The notes beneath the pieces were generated by a model that did no database searches, was not told where the DNA came from, and worked only from the letters and a program-made list of their open reading frames with translations. DNA of 64,000 nt, from contig DASXVJ010000023.1 in NCBI GenBank assembly GCA_036504335.1, forward strand, positions 124,001 to 188,000, in the 5' to 3' direction. Both the position numbers and the translations under genes were made by a program. Below, piece by piece: positions 18,773-28,945 of the stretch (its first letter is position 1; every line of letters begins with the position of its first letter). The stretch comes from Fen-183 sp036504335 (lineage in GTDB: Bacteria > Acidobacteriota > Thermoanaerobaculia > UBA5066).

Positions 18773-19693
18773 ATGAGCGCCGGCCCCCGTTCCGTCCCGC
18801 GCCGCGAGGCCCTCACGGCCGACCTCGTCCTCGTCGTCGTGACGGCGATCTGGGGCTCCACGTTCATCGTGAACCGCGTCGTCATCCAGACGGCGCCGCC
18901 GCTTCTCTTCGTCCTCGCCCGGTTCGCGCTCGCGGCGGCGATCCTGTGGCTGATCGCGCGCGGGCGCCCGCGAACGCCGAATCTCGTCCGGGACAGCGCG
19001 GCCGTCGGGCTCCTGCTCGCGGCGGGGATCGGGTTCCAGGTCGTCGGCCAGCTCTTCACGACGGCCTCGAAGGCCGCATTCGTCACGGGCCTCTCCGTGC
19101 CGCTCACGCCCGTCGCGGGCTACCTCATGACGCGGAAGAAGCCGTCGCGCGAAAACCTCGCCGGTCTCGTGATCGCGGCGCTCGGGTTCGCGGTCCTGAC
19201 GTGGCCGAAGGACGCGTCGGCCGGGTTCAACACGGGCGACCTCCTCATCCTCGTGACGGCCGTGTCGTACGCCGTCCTCATCGTGATCGTGAGCGAGACC
19301 GCCGGGACGCACGACGTGAGGTGGTACTCCTTCGGGCAGATCGTCTTCGCGGCGATCGGCGTCGGCGCCGTGCGCCTCGTGCTCACGCCGTTCATCCACG
19401 GGTCGGGTGCGTTTCTCGCAGCCGAGGCGCGGCCGCTCGTCTTCGGCCGGACGGTCGTCCTCGCCATCCTCTGGATGGCGCTCGTCGCGACCGTCGTGAC
19501 GTTCCTCGCGCAGACGTGGGCGCAGGCGCGCATGCCGGCGACGCACGCGGCGATCATGTTCGCGCTCGAGCCCGTCTTCACGGCGCTCTTCGCGGCATTC
19601 TTCCTCGGCGAGCGCATGTCGCGCCGCGACTGGGCGGGCGCCGGCCTCGTCCTCCTCGGAATCGTCGTGTCGGAGCTGCGCGGGCGGGACTGA
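18773..19693 (+). CDS. EamA/DMT-family transporter
   Basis: A 306-aa inner-membrane protein with about ten hydrophobic helices in two EamA repeats. The first begins AIWGSTFIVNRVVI. The second contains HAAIMFALEPVFTALFAAFFLGERMS, the typical EPVFTA-GE signature. Members export amino acids or other metabolites; substrate cannot be read from the sequence. The start ATG at 18773 lacks a ribosome site. The C-terminal stop meets the stop of the HtrA gene on the opposite strand with 1 bp between them. Confidence 0.88.
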   Translation: MSAGPRSVPRREALTADLVLVVVTAIWGSTFIVNRVVIQTAPPLLFVLARFALAAAILWLIARGRPRTPNLVRDSAAVGLLLAAGIGFQVVGQLFTTASKAAFVTGLSVPLTPVAGYLMTRKKPSRENLAGLVIAALGFAVLTWPKDASAGFNTGDLLILVTAVSYAVLIVIVSETAGTHDVRWYSFGQIVFAAIGVGAVRLVLTPFIHGSGAFLAAEARPLVFGRTVVLAILWMALVATVVTFLAQTWAQARMPATHAAIMFALEPVFTALFAAFFLGERMSRRDWAGAGLVLLGIVVSELRGRD

Positions 19694-19694
19694 G

Positions 19695-21005
19695 CTATTC
19701 CAGCCCGAAGGTCAGGTTGTAGACATACGGCTCGCGCAGGACCGACAGCACGAGGCTCGAGCGCGAATAGGCGTTCTCGCCGGCCTTCGAGATGTCGTCC
19801 AGCGTCCGCACTTTCACGTTGTTGACGGCGAGAACGACGTCGCCCCTCTCGAGGCCCTTGGCGGCGGCGGGGGAGCGCCCGACCACCGAGGCCACCATGA
19901 GGCCGCCGCGCGTCTCCTTGAAGACGAGCCCGATCTCGCGCCGGAGCACGTCCAGGCCGAGATCCTCGGGCGTCCGTTCCGTCGTGACACGCGCCGCCCT
20001 CTCCGCGCCCTCGCGCCTGTACGCGACGGACAGGGCCTTCCCGGGCCCGACCGACGCGAGCGCCGTGTCGAAATCCTCCCGGCTCTCGACCGGCCGCCCG
20101 TCCAGCGCGACGACGACGTCTCCCGGGACGAGGCCCGCCTTGGCGGCCGGCGACCCCGGCCACACGGACCGCACGCGCAGGCCCTGGCCGCGCGCCGACG
20201 GGCGGCCGTTCCCCGCGGTGGCGGTCGTGCCGCGCACCCCGAGCCAGACCCGCTTGACCTCCTTGTAGTTCAGGAGGTCGTCCGCGACGCGGCGCACGCG
20301 GTCGATCGGAATCGCGAAGCCGATCGTGTTCGCGCCGCCCACGATCGCCGTGTTGATTCCGATGAGCTCGCCGAGGATGTTCACGAGCGCCCCGCCCGAG
20401 TTGCCGGGGTTGATCGCGGCGTCGGTCTGGAGGAAGTCGGAGTAGTTGCGGCCCGACTCGCCTTTCACCGTGCGGTGGACGGCCGAGACGATGCCCGTCG
20501 TGACGGTGTTGGAAAGCCCGAACGGGTTTCCGATCGCGATGACGGTCTCGCCGATCATGAGGTCCGACGTCGTGCCGAGCGCGGCAGCCTTCAGGCCCTT
20601 CGGGTCGACGCTCAGGACCGCGAGGTCGTTGTCCGCGTCGGCGCCCTCGAGCTTCGCTTCCAGCTCGCGGCCGTCCGACGTCGTGACCCAGATGCGCGAA
20701 GCGCCCGAGATCACGTGGTCGTTCGTCACGACGACGCCGGGCGCGATCACGACGCCCGAGCCGAGCGACTCGCTGCGCGACGTGCGCGGGCGGGTCTCGC
20801 CCCCGAAGAAGAGGTCGACCGGACTGCGCCGCTGCTGGACGACGCGCTCGGCCGAGATGTTCACGACCGACGGGCTGATCTTCTCGATCGCGGCGACGAT
20901 CGGGGTCCGGCGCTCCTCGCGCCCCGCTGCCTCAAGGGGCATCGAGACCGCGAGCGCGGCGAAGGCGAAAGCGAGGCGGGTTGACTTCATTTTCAGTCGT
21001 TTCAT
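19695..21005 (-). CDS. HtrA/Deg-type periplasmic serine protease
   Basis: A 436-aa trypsin-fold protease with two PDZ domains, acting in envelope protein quality control. An N-terminal signal sequence (MKRLKMKSTR, then LAFAFAALAVSM) precedes the protease. The catalytic triad is visible: His97 (TNDHV), Asp127 (DNDLAV) and Ser203 (GNSGGAL). PDZ1 begins near WLGVRG; PDZ2 contains GLERGDVVLAVNNVKVRTLDDI. Start chosen at ATG 21005; ATG 20990 is possible. Neither has a ribosome site. The gene diverges from an Rrf2-type regulator only 34 bp away, in an A+T-rich promoter patch. Confidence 0.9.
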   Translation of the reverse strand: MKRLKMKSTRLAFAFAALAVSMPLEAAGREERRTPIVAAIEKISPSVVNISAERVVQQRRSPVDLFFGGETRPRTSRSESLGSGVVIAPGVVVTNDHVISGASRIWVTTSDGRELEAKLEGADADNDLAVLSVDPKGLKAAALGTTSDLMIGETVIAIGNPFGLSNTVTTGIVSAVHRTVKGESGRNYSDFLQTDAAINPGNSGGALVNILGELIGINTAIVGGANTIGFAIPIDRVRRVADDLLNYKEVKRVWLGVRGTTATAGNGRPSARGQGLRVRSVWPGSPAAKAGLVPGDVVVALDGRPVESREDFDTALASVGPGKALSVAYRREGAERAARVTTERTPEDLGLDVLRREIGLVFKETRGGLMVASVVGRSPAAAKGLERGDVVLAVNNVKVRTLDDISKAGENAYSRSSLVLSVLREPYVYNLTFGLE

Positions 21006-21039
21006 AATTAAGTCGATATACCGGAAAGGAATTTTAAGT

Positions 21040-21453
21040 ATTCTCAACACTCGGCAGAAGAAAGCGGTCCAGGCGCTCGTCGAACTCGTCTATCGCGCGG
21101 GTCCGGACGTGCCGTCGGGCCAGCTCGCGACGTGGCTGGACCTCTCGCGCGACTCGGTCCACCAGCTGCTCCTGCCTCTCGTGAGGAACGGCTGGGTGGC
21201 GGCGGGCCGCGGGCGCAACGGCGGCTACCGGGCGACGCCGGTGGCGCCCGGCGTGACCGTCCTTTCCGTCGTGTCGCTCTATTCGCGCGAGGGCCGCGAC
21301 CCCACGCCCGACGACCCGGCCGCGCCGCGGTTCATCCGCAACCTCGACCAGCGGGCGTCCGAGCGCTATCGGCAATATCTTTCCTCCGTGACGGTGGGGG
21401 GCCTCGTCGCCGAGGTCCGCGCCGAGCGCGAGGAGCCCACCTACTCGATCTGA
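21040..21453 (+). CDS. Rrf2-family transcriptional regulator (CymR-like position), probable ATT start
   Basis: A winged-helix regulator of about 137 aa. RQKKAVQALVELVYRAG matches the Rrf2 N-terminus. SGQLATWLDLSRDSVHQLL is the recognition region, followed by the wing GRGRNGGYRAT. The protein has no cysteines, so it cannot hold the Fe-S cluster of IscR or NsrR. No ATG, GTG or TTG occurs where the protein must begin. ATT at 21040 sits exactly at the expected initiator position, 9 nt after GGAAAGGA. The next gene is cysK, 66 bp downstream, recalling the cysteine regulator CymR, which works with CysK in Firmicutes. Confidence 0.72.
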   Translation: MLNTRQKKAVQALVELVYRAGPDVPSGQLATWLDLSRDSVHQLLLPLVRNGWVAAGRGRNGGYRATPVAPGVTVLSVVSLYSREGRDPTPDDPAAPRFIRNLDQRASERYRQYLSSVTVGGLVAEVRAEREEPTYSI

Positions 21454-21519
21454 CCCTCTCGATCCGACTCTAGCAAGGCGCGCGCCCCGCCGCTGCGGCG
21501 CGGCGACAGAGGAAAGCAC

Positions 21520-22485
21520 ATGAAGATCGCATCGGACATCACGAAACTCGTCGGCGGAACGCCGCTCGTCCGCCTGAACCGCGTCACCGCGGGCATCGCC
21601 TCCGGCGCGACGGTCGGCGCGAAGCTCGAGTTCTTCAACCCGGCCCACTCCGTGAAGGACCGCATCGGCGTCGCGATGATCGAGGCGCTCGAGAAGCAGG
21701 GAAAGATCGCGCCGGGCAAGTCCGTCCTCATCGAGCCGACGTCGGGCAACACGGGGATCGGCCTCGCGTTCGTCGCGGCGGCCAAGGGGTACCGCCTCAT
21801 CCTGACGATGCCCGAGACGATGTCGATCGAGCGGCGCAAGGTCCTGAAGCTCCTCGGGGCGGAGGTCATCCTGACGCCCGGCCCGCTCGGGATGAAGGGC
21901 GCGATCGCGAAGGCGCAGGAGCTGCTCGCCGAGTACGGCGCGAACGGGGTCCAGCCGCAGCAGTTCGAGAACCCCGCGAATCCGGCGATCCACGAGGCCA
22001 CGACGGCCGTCGAGCTCTGGAACGACACGGAAGGGAAGATGGACATCTTCGTCGCCGGTGTCGGGACGGGGGGCACCATGACGGGCGTCGGCCGGTACTG
22101 GAAGCCGAAGAAGCCGGCGGTCCGGCTCATCGCGGTCGAGCCGACGGCGTCCCCGGTCATTTCCGGGGGCGCGCCCGGCCCGCACAAGATCCAGGGCATC
22201 GGCGCGGGCTTCATCCCGAAGAACCTCGACACGACGCTCGTGGACGAGACGTTCCAGGTGTCGAACGACCAGTCCTTCGCGATGGCGCGGCGCCTCGCGA
22301 AGGAAGAGGGCATCCTCGGCGGCATCTCGTCGGGCGCCGCGGTCCACGCGGCCGTCGAGATCGCGAAGCGGCCCGAGAGCGCGGGGAAACTCATCGTCTG
22401 CGTGGTTCCCTCGACGTCCGAGCGCTACATCTCGACGGATCTCTTCAAGGAAGAGGAGGTTCCGTCGGGCGCGGCCGCTATTTAG
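21520..22485 (+). CDS. cysK: Cysteine synthase A (O-acetylserine sulfhydrylase)
   Basis: A 321-aa PLP enzyme making cysteine from O-acetylserine and sulfide. Lys46 in NPAHSVKDRIG forms the internal aldimine. TSGNTGIGLA binds substrate and GTGGTMTGVGRY the PLP phosphate. Length is typical of CysK. The ATG at 21520 has an AGAGGAAAG ribosome site. A possible -10 (TAGCAA) lies upstream in the gap after the Rrf2 regulator. The gene converges with hsp20 and overlaps its end by 4 bp; a hairpin in the hsp20 tail lies just past the cysK stop. Confidence 0.95.
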   Translation: MKIASDITKLVGGTPLVRLNRVTAGIASGATVGAKLEFFNPAHSVKDRIGVAMIEALEKQGKIAPGKSVLIEPTSGNTGIGLAFVAAAKGYRLILTMPETMSIERRKVLKLLGAEVILTPGPLGMKGAIAKAQELLAEYGANGVQPQQFENPANPAIHEATTAVELWNDTEGKMDIFVAGVGTGGTMTGVGRYWKPKKPAVRLIAVEPTASPVISGGAPGPHKIQGIGAGFIPKNLDTTLVDETFQVSNDQSFAMARRLAKEEGILGGISSGAAVHAAVEIAKRPESAGKLIVCVVPSTSERYISTDLFKEEEVPSGAAAI

Positions 22486-22985
22486 GGATTGGCAGGGGGC
22501 AAACCGGTCCCCGGTTTTCCCCCTGACCCCCTTTCGGGGTTGATCCTGATGGCCTTCGGCTTCGTCTCCTCGCGCTTGGGCAGCTCCACCGTGAGGACGC
22601 CGTTGTGGAACGACGCGACGATCTTCTCGTTGTCGACGTTCGCGGGAATCGTGAAGGAGCGGACGAACTTTCCGTAGCTCCGCTCGACGCGGTGGTAGTT
22701 CTCGTCGGCGTTCTCCTTCTCGAACTTGCGCTCGCCTTCGAGCGACAGGATCCCGTCCTCGAAACGCAGCGCGATCTGGTTCTCGTCGAAGCCGGGCAGC
22801 TCGGCCTTGAGAACCGTCTTCTCCTTCGTCTCGAAGATGTCCACGGGCGGCGCCCACGTCCCCGTGAAGAGCTCCTCCTGCTGTTCGCGCCCGCCGCGGG
22901 CGAGGGTGGAGTCGAAGGCGCGGTTCAGGCGGTCCTGAAGCGTCGCGAGGTCGCGGAAGGGGTCGTTCCAGCGGATGACGGGCAT
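22482..22985 (-). CDS. Small heat-shock protein, Hsp20/alpha-crystallin family
   Basis: A 167-aa ATP-independent chaperone. The alpha-crystallin domain spans about residues 47-145, ending in VASFHNGVLTVELPKREETKPKAIRI, with the conserved GVLTVELPK block. An N-terminal arm (RWNDPFRDLATLQDRLNRAF) is typical. The last 17 or so residues (NPERGSGGKPG and onward) are encoded by a hairpin that probably serves as terminator. ATG 22985 has a strong AAGGAGG site. It lies 19 bp downstream of clpB on the same strand, so the two chaperones form a heat-shock operon. Confidence 0.93.
   Translation of the reverse strand: MPVIRWNDPFRDLATLQDRLNRAFDSTLARGGREQQEELFTGTWAPPVDIFETKEKTVLKAELPGFDENQIALRFEDGILSLEGERKFEKENADENYHRVERSYGKFVRSFTIPANVDNEKIVASFHNGVLTVELPKREETKPKAIRINPERGSGGKPGTGLPPANP
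22495..22523. terminator. Bidirectional hairpin between cysK and hsp20, inside hsp20 CDS
   Basis: Arms at 22495-22507 and 22511-22523 pair over 13 bp with one mismatch and a 3-nt loop. The hairpin begins 9 bp after the cysK stop and ends within the last codons of hsp20. TTTT falls within an arm rather than after it, so it is an atypical intrinsic terminator. It could end transcription from both sides. Confidence 0.5.
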
Positions 22986-23004
22986 GGGTCTCGTTCCTCC
23001 TTCA

Positions 23005-25626
<2,622 letters not shown>

Positions 25627-25635
25627 GACGCCAAG

Positions 25636-25664
25636 AATCTAGTATCTGAGTCTCATGATGTCAA
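25636..25664 (-). promoter_or_regulatory. clpB promoter, leaderless geometry, with weak HAIR-like element
   Basis: On the minus strand TTGACA (25659-25664), a 17-bp spacer and TAGATT (25636-25641) form a near-consensus housekeeping promoter. The -10 ends 9 bp before the clpB ATG, so transcription would begin almost at the start codon. Overlapping the -35 is CTTGACA-N7-ACTCAGA, a 10-of-14 match to the HAIR element bound by HspR; this match is weak. No sigma-32-type promoter is seen. Confidence 0.65.
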
Positions 25665-25667
25665 GTG

Positions 25668-25714
25668 TGAATCTACAGCAATGACGAAGATTCATATAAG
25701 TCATTTTCTATGAA
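25668..25714. repeat. Two interleaved inverted repeats in clpB/GT-C intergenic region
   Basis: TGAATCT (25668-25674) and AGATTCA (25688-25694) form a perfect 7-bp inverted repeat with 13-bp spacer. TTCATA (25691-25696) and TATGAA (25709-25714) form a second with 12-bp spacer. They share the TTCA at 25691-25694. The region is far richer in A+T than the rest of the window and lies between two divergent promoters, so it is a candidate binding site. Confidence 0.45.
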
Positions 25715-25755
25715 TGGTTAATGGGTCCGATGCCCCGTGCTAGGCTTTCGCGGCG

Positions 25756-27537
25756 ATGAGGCGCCGGGGCGCTGCGGAAGAAGAGAGCCGGGGCCGCGGG
25801 CTTCTTCCATTCATAGGAATCTTCTTCCTCGCTTTGGTCGTCCGTCTCGCGGTTTCCTCCTCACTTTCTTCCCTCGGCCTCTGGCAGAACCCGCAGTTCG
25901 ATGCGCACGAGAACCTCGTCTGGGCGCAGGCGATCGCGGCGGGCGATTTCACGTGGCCGTCGCCTCCCACGCACGGCCCCGCGTACCCGTTCTTCCTCGC
26001 CCTCCTGCTCAAGGTCTTTGGGTCGATGAACGCGGCGCGAATCGCCCAGGCCGCGCTCGCGTCCGTGACGTGCGTTCTCGTCGCGAAGACCGGGGAGATT
26101 CTCTTTGAAAGGAGTGCGGGGATCGCAGCGGGACTCCTCCTCGCGGTCTCCGGGCCCCTCTCGCTCGTGGACACGAGCTTCTGGGAGGAGTCGTTCGTCG
26201 GCTGCCTTCTTTCATCGGCTCTTCTCCTTCTCGTGAAGAAGAAGACGACGGCCTCGGCGCTGGTCGTCGGCGCTCTTCTCGGCGTCGCATGCGCGGCGCG
26301 GCCGACTGTGGGGTTGTTCGTTCTCGCGGCCCTCGCCGCCGTCCTCCTCCTCGAGGGATGGGCGCGGCGCGTTCCCGCGGCCCTCGCCGTCGCGGCGGGC
26401 GTGGCGCTCGTCCTCGTGCCGGCGGTCGCCGCCTCCTCGAAGGCTTCAGGCCGCTTCGTCTTCGTCCGCGCGTACGGCGCGGTGAACCTCTGGCTCGGCA
26501 ACGACCCGGCTTCCGGAGGCGTGCAGAACGCGCGTCCGAACGGGCCGTGGGACAGGCTCGCGGCCGAACCCGCCCGCGCGGGCGTCCCGCCCGCGGGCGA
26601 GGAGGCGTACTTCACGAGGAAGGCCGTCCGGCGCGCGACGTCGGATCCGGCGGGGCTCGTGCGCGTCGTCGTCTCGAAACTCGGCTGGCTCACGCAGGCT
26701 GAGGAGCCGCGCGACAACCACGCGTTCGCGTTCTTTGCCGGGGGATCGGGGATTCTGAGAATGCTCCCCGGCTTCGGCCTGCTCTTCGCTCTCGCGGCCG
26801 CATCCGTGCTCGCCGCGCCGCCCGTGCGCCGAGTCGCGCTTCCACTCATGTGGATCGCCGCGGCCTCAGTCCCGCCTCTCGTCGCGCTCGCGGGAATGAG
26901 GTATCGGATTCCGATCGTTCCGCCTCTTGCGCTTTTTGCGGGCGCGGGAGCCGCGCTTCTCCTCGAGCGAATCAAGGCGCGCGACCCGCGGCGGCTCGCG
27001 GCGCCGGCTGTCGTCGCGCTCCTTGCGCTTCCTGCGACCCACCTGAGAAGACATTCTCCGTCTCACGTCTTCTCGGAGGAATGGACCCTTGACGGAAACG
27101 CGTGGATGGAGATGAGAAAGTGGGACGAGGCCGAGCGCTCACTGCGTCGCGCCGTCGACGCAGACCCGCAAGCGGCGCTCCCCGTCGAATTCGTCGGCCG
27201 GCTCCGCCTCGCCCAGGGACGGGCCGTCGAAGCCGCGGGCGCCCTCGAACGATCTCTTCGAATGGACCCCGACTCGCGGTCGGCTCACTTCTTTCTGGGA
27301 CAGGCGCGCGAAGCGCTGCGGCGCTTCCCGGACGCGGCCGCGGCGTACCGCGAGGCGCTTGCGATTTCGCCTGCGTTCTTCCCCGCGCAATTCCACCTCG
27401 GGCGCGCGCTGATCCTCGCGGGAGATCCCGCGGCGGCGGTCCCGGAGCTCGAGAAGGCCGTCGCCCTTCAGCCCTCCGAGCAGCCTCCGCGCGAGCTCCT
27501 CGAGCGGGCGCGCGCCCTCGCCCTCACACCGCGCTGA
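25756..27537 (+). CDS. GT-C (family 39-like) membrane glycosyltransferase with C-terminal TPRs
   Basis: A 593-aa polytopic membrane protein. The first 400 residues have about ten hydrophobic helices. An early extracytoplasmic loop holds acidic residues (NPQFDAHENLVWAQAI), the place where GT-C enzymes keep catalytic Asp/Glu. MRYRIPIVPPLALFAG is also typical of family-39 mannosyltransferase relatives. The last 140 residues are TPRs (from WMEMRKWDEAERSLRRAVDAD). It may move a sugar from a lipid carrier to a protein or lipid; the acceptor is unknown. The ATG at 25756 is preceded by TAGGCT ending 9 bp upstream, without a ribosome site. Confidence 0.75.
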   Translation: MRRRGAAEEESRGRGLLPFIGIFFLALVVRLAVSSSLSSLGLWQNPQFDAHENLVWAQAIAAGDFTWPSPPTHGPAYPFFLALLLKVFGSMNAARIAQAALASVTCVLVAKTGEILFERSAGIAAGLLLAVSGPLSLVDTSFWEESFVGCLLSSALLLLVKKKTTASALVVGALLGVACAARPTVGLFVLAALAAVLLLEGWARRVPAALAVAAGVALVLVPAVAASSKASGRFVFVRAYGAVNLWLGNDPASGGVQNARPNGPWDRLAAEPARAGVPPAGEEAYFTRKAVRRATSDPAGLVRVVVSKLGWLTQAEEPRDNHAFAFFAGGSGILRMLPGFGLLFALAAASVLAAPPVRRVALPLMWIAAASVPPLVALAGMRYRIPIVPPLALFAGAGAALLLERIKARDPRRLAAPAVVALLALPATHLRRHSPSHVFSEEWTLDGNAWMEMRKWDEAERSLRRAVDADPQAALPVEFVGRLRLAQGRAVEAAGALERSLRMDPDSRSAHFFLGQAREALRRFPDAAAAYREALAISPAFFPAQFHLGRALILAGDPAAAVPELEKAVALQPSEQPPRELLERARALALTPR

Positions 27538-28260
27538 TTACCCGAGCCGGGCGTCCCGCTCGCCGGCCTCGGCGAACCCCTTCGCGCGAAGCAGGCACGA
27601 ATCGCACGCGCCGCAAGGCCTTCCCGTGGGCGAAGGGTCGTAACAGGACGTCGTGAGGCCGGGGTCGAGGCCGAGCGCGAGCGCGAGGCGGACGATGTCC
27701 GCCTTCGCGAGCGCGAGGAGCGGCGCGCGGATCGCAAAGCGCCGCCCCTCGTCTCCCGCCTTCGTCCCGAGGTTCGCGACGCGCTCGAACGCGCGGAGGA
27801 ACGCGGGCCGGCAATCCGGGTAGCCCGAGTAGTCGAGCGCGTTCGCGCCGATCACGATCTCGGTCGCGCCCGCGGTCTCGGCCGCGCCGAGCGCGAACGC
27901 GAGAAAGAGCGTGTTGCGCGCGGGGACGTACGTGACGGGGATGCGGGCCTTCCCGAGCGCCTTCTTCGGGACGCGGATGGAGCGGTCCGTGAGCGCCGAA
28001 CCGCCGAGTGCGCCGAAGGAGGGGATCGCGATCACGCGGTGCGACGCGACGCGGTAGCGGCGGGCGAGCGAGCGAGCGGCGCGCAGCTCCACGCGGTGGC
28101 GCTGGCCGTAGTCGAAGGAGAGCGCGTGGACTGTCCACCCCCAGCGCGTCACGAGCGCGAGGCAGGTCGCGGAATCGAGGCCGCCGGAGAGGAGGAGGAC
28201 GCAGGTCCTCCGCCCCTCGGCCGGCGCGTGGGGTATCGCCGCTGAAATCTTTCTCTTCAT
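27538..28260 (-). CDS. queC: 7-cyano-7-deazaguanine synthase QueC
   Basis: A 240-aa ATP-dependent enzyme converting 7-carboxy-7-deazaguanine to preQ0 in queuosine synthesis. The PP-loop ATPase motif SGGLDS is at 25-30. The zinc-binding cluster of four Cys lies at the C-terminus (SCYDPSPTGRPCGACDSC). ARNTLFLAFALG and GANALDYSGYPDCRP are family hallmarks. Start at ATG 28260 overlaps the queE stop by 4 bp, so the two are coupled. The gene converges head-on with the GT-C/TPR gene; the two stops are adjacent. Confidence 0.93.
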   Translation of the reverse strand: MKRKISAAIPHAPAEGRRTCVLLLSGGLDSATCLALVTRWGWTVHALSFDYGQRHRVELRAARSLARRYRVASHRVIAIPSFGALGGSALTDRSIRVPKKALGKARIPVTYVPARNTLFLAFALGAAETAGATEIVIGANALDYSGYPDCRPAFLRAFERVANLGTKAGDEGRRFAIRAPLLALAKADIVRLALALGLDPGLTTSCYDPSPTGRPCGACDSCLLRAKGFAEAGERDARLG

Positions 28261-28913
28261 CTTCCTGGAACATCTCCCCAAAGGACCTTGTGCACCTGGA
28301 GGTTCAGCCGCAGTCTTCTCTTCGAGTCGCGCACCCATTCGGCAACCTCGGGGGCGATCCTGGATTCTTTCCCTTCGAAGACGGGCGAAATCAGGACGGC
28401 TTTCGTCTCATCCAGGCGGTGCTTCTCGACGAGCGCTTCGGCCCATTCGAAGTCTTCCCGATCCGCCACGACGAACTTCACCTCGTCCCTCGGCCCGAGG
28501 AGCGCCAGGTTCCCGAGGTCGTTGCGGCTCTCCATGCCCGAGCCGGGGCACTTCACGTCGACAATCTTGATGACGCGCGCGTCCACGCGACCGACGGGCA
28601 CGTGGCCGCCCGTCTCGACGAGGACGGTGTAGCCCCGGTCGCAGAGCGCGGACGCGAGCGCGTAGAAGCCCTCCTGCTCGAGCGGCTCGCCGCCTGTGAG
28701 CTCGACGAGCGGTGCCCCGAGGCGATCGACCTCGGAGAGGACCTCGCCTTCGGTCATCTCCGTCCCGCCCGAGAACGCGTACGCGCTGTCGCACCACGTG
28801 CAGCGCAGCGCGCAGCCCGTGAGCCGCACGAACGTGCACGGCAGGCCCGCGAAGGACGACTCGCCCTGCAGGCTGCGGAAGATCTCGGTGACGAGGAGGG
28901 GAGGGGCGGCCAT
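28257..28913 (-). CDS. queE: 7-carboxy-7-deazaguanine synthase QueE (radical SAM)
   Basis: A 218-aa radical SAM enzyme that contracts 6-carboxytetrahydropterin to 7-carboxy-7-deazaguanine. Cys34-x3-Cys38-x2-Cys41 binds the 4Fe-4S cluster. FRSLQGESSFAGLPCTFVRLTGC in the N-terminus and ELTGGEPLEQ are typical. The start ATG 28913 has no ribosome site; TATCGT (28921-28926, minus strand) ends 7 bp upstream. It is divergent from truA with only 32 bp between starts, and it shares an operon with queC. A QueD-like gene lies 19 kb away at 47.5 kb. Confidence 0.93.
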   Translation of the reverse strand: MAAPPLLVTEIFRSLQGESSFAGLPCTFVRLTGCALRCTWCDSAYAFSGGTEMTEGEVLSEVDRLGAPLVELTGGEPLEQEGFYALASALCDRGYTVLVETGGHVPVGRVDARVIKIVDVKCPGSGMESRNDLGNLALLGPRDEVKFVVADREDFEWAEALVEKHRLDETKAVLISPVFEGKESRIAPEVAEWVRDSKRRLRLNLQVHKVLWGDVPGR

Positions 28914-28945
28914 CGCGCGGACGATAGCGCGGCCATAATCGTCCC

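Noticed and set aside
25645..25665. A true HAIR (HspR) operator at clpB
   Set aside because: Only 10 of 14 bases match, and the -35 hexamer alone explains several of them; kept as a weak note inside the promoter entry.
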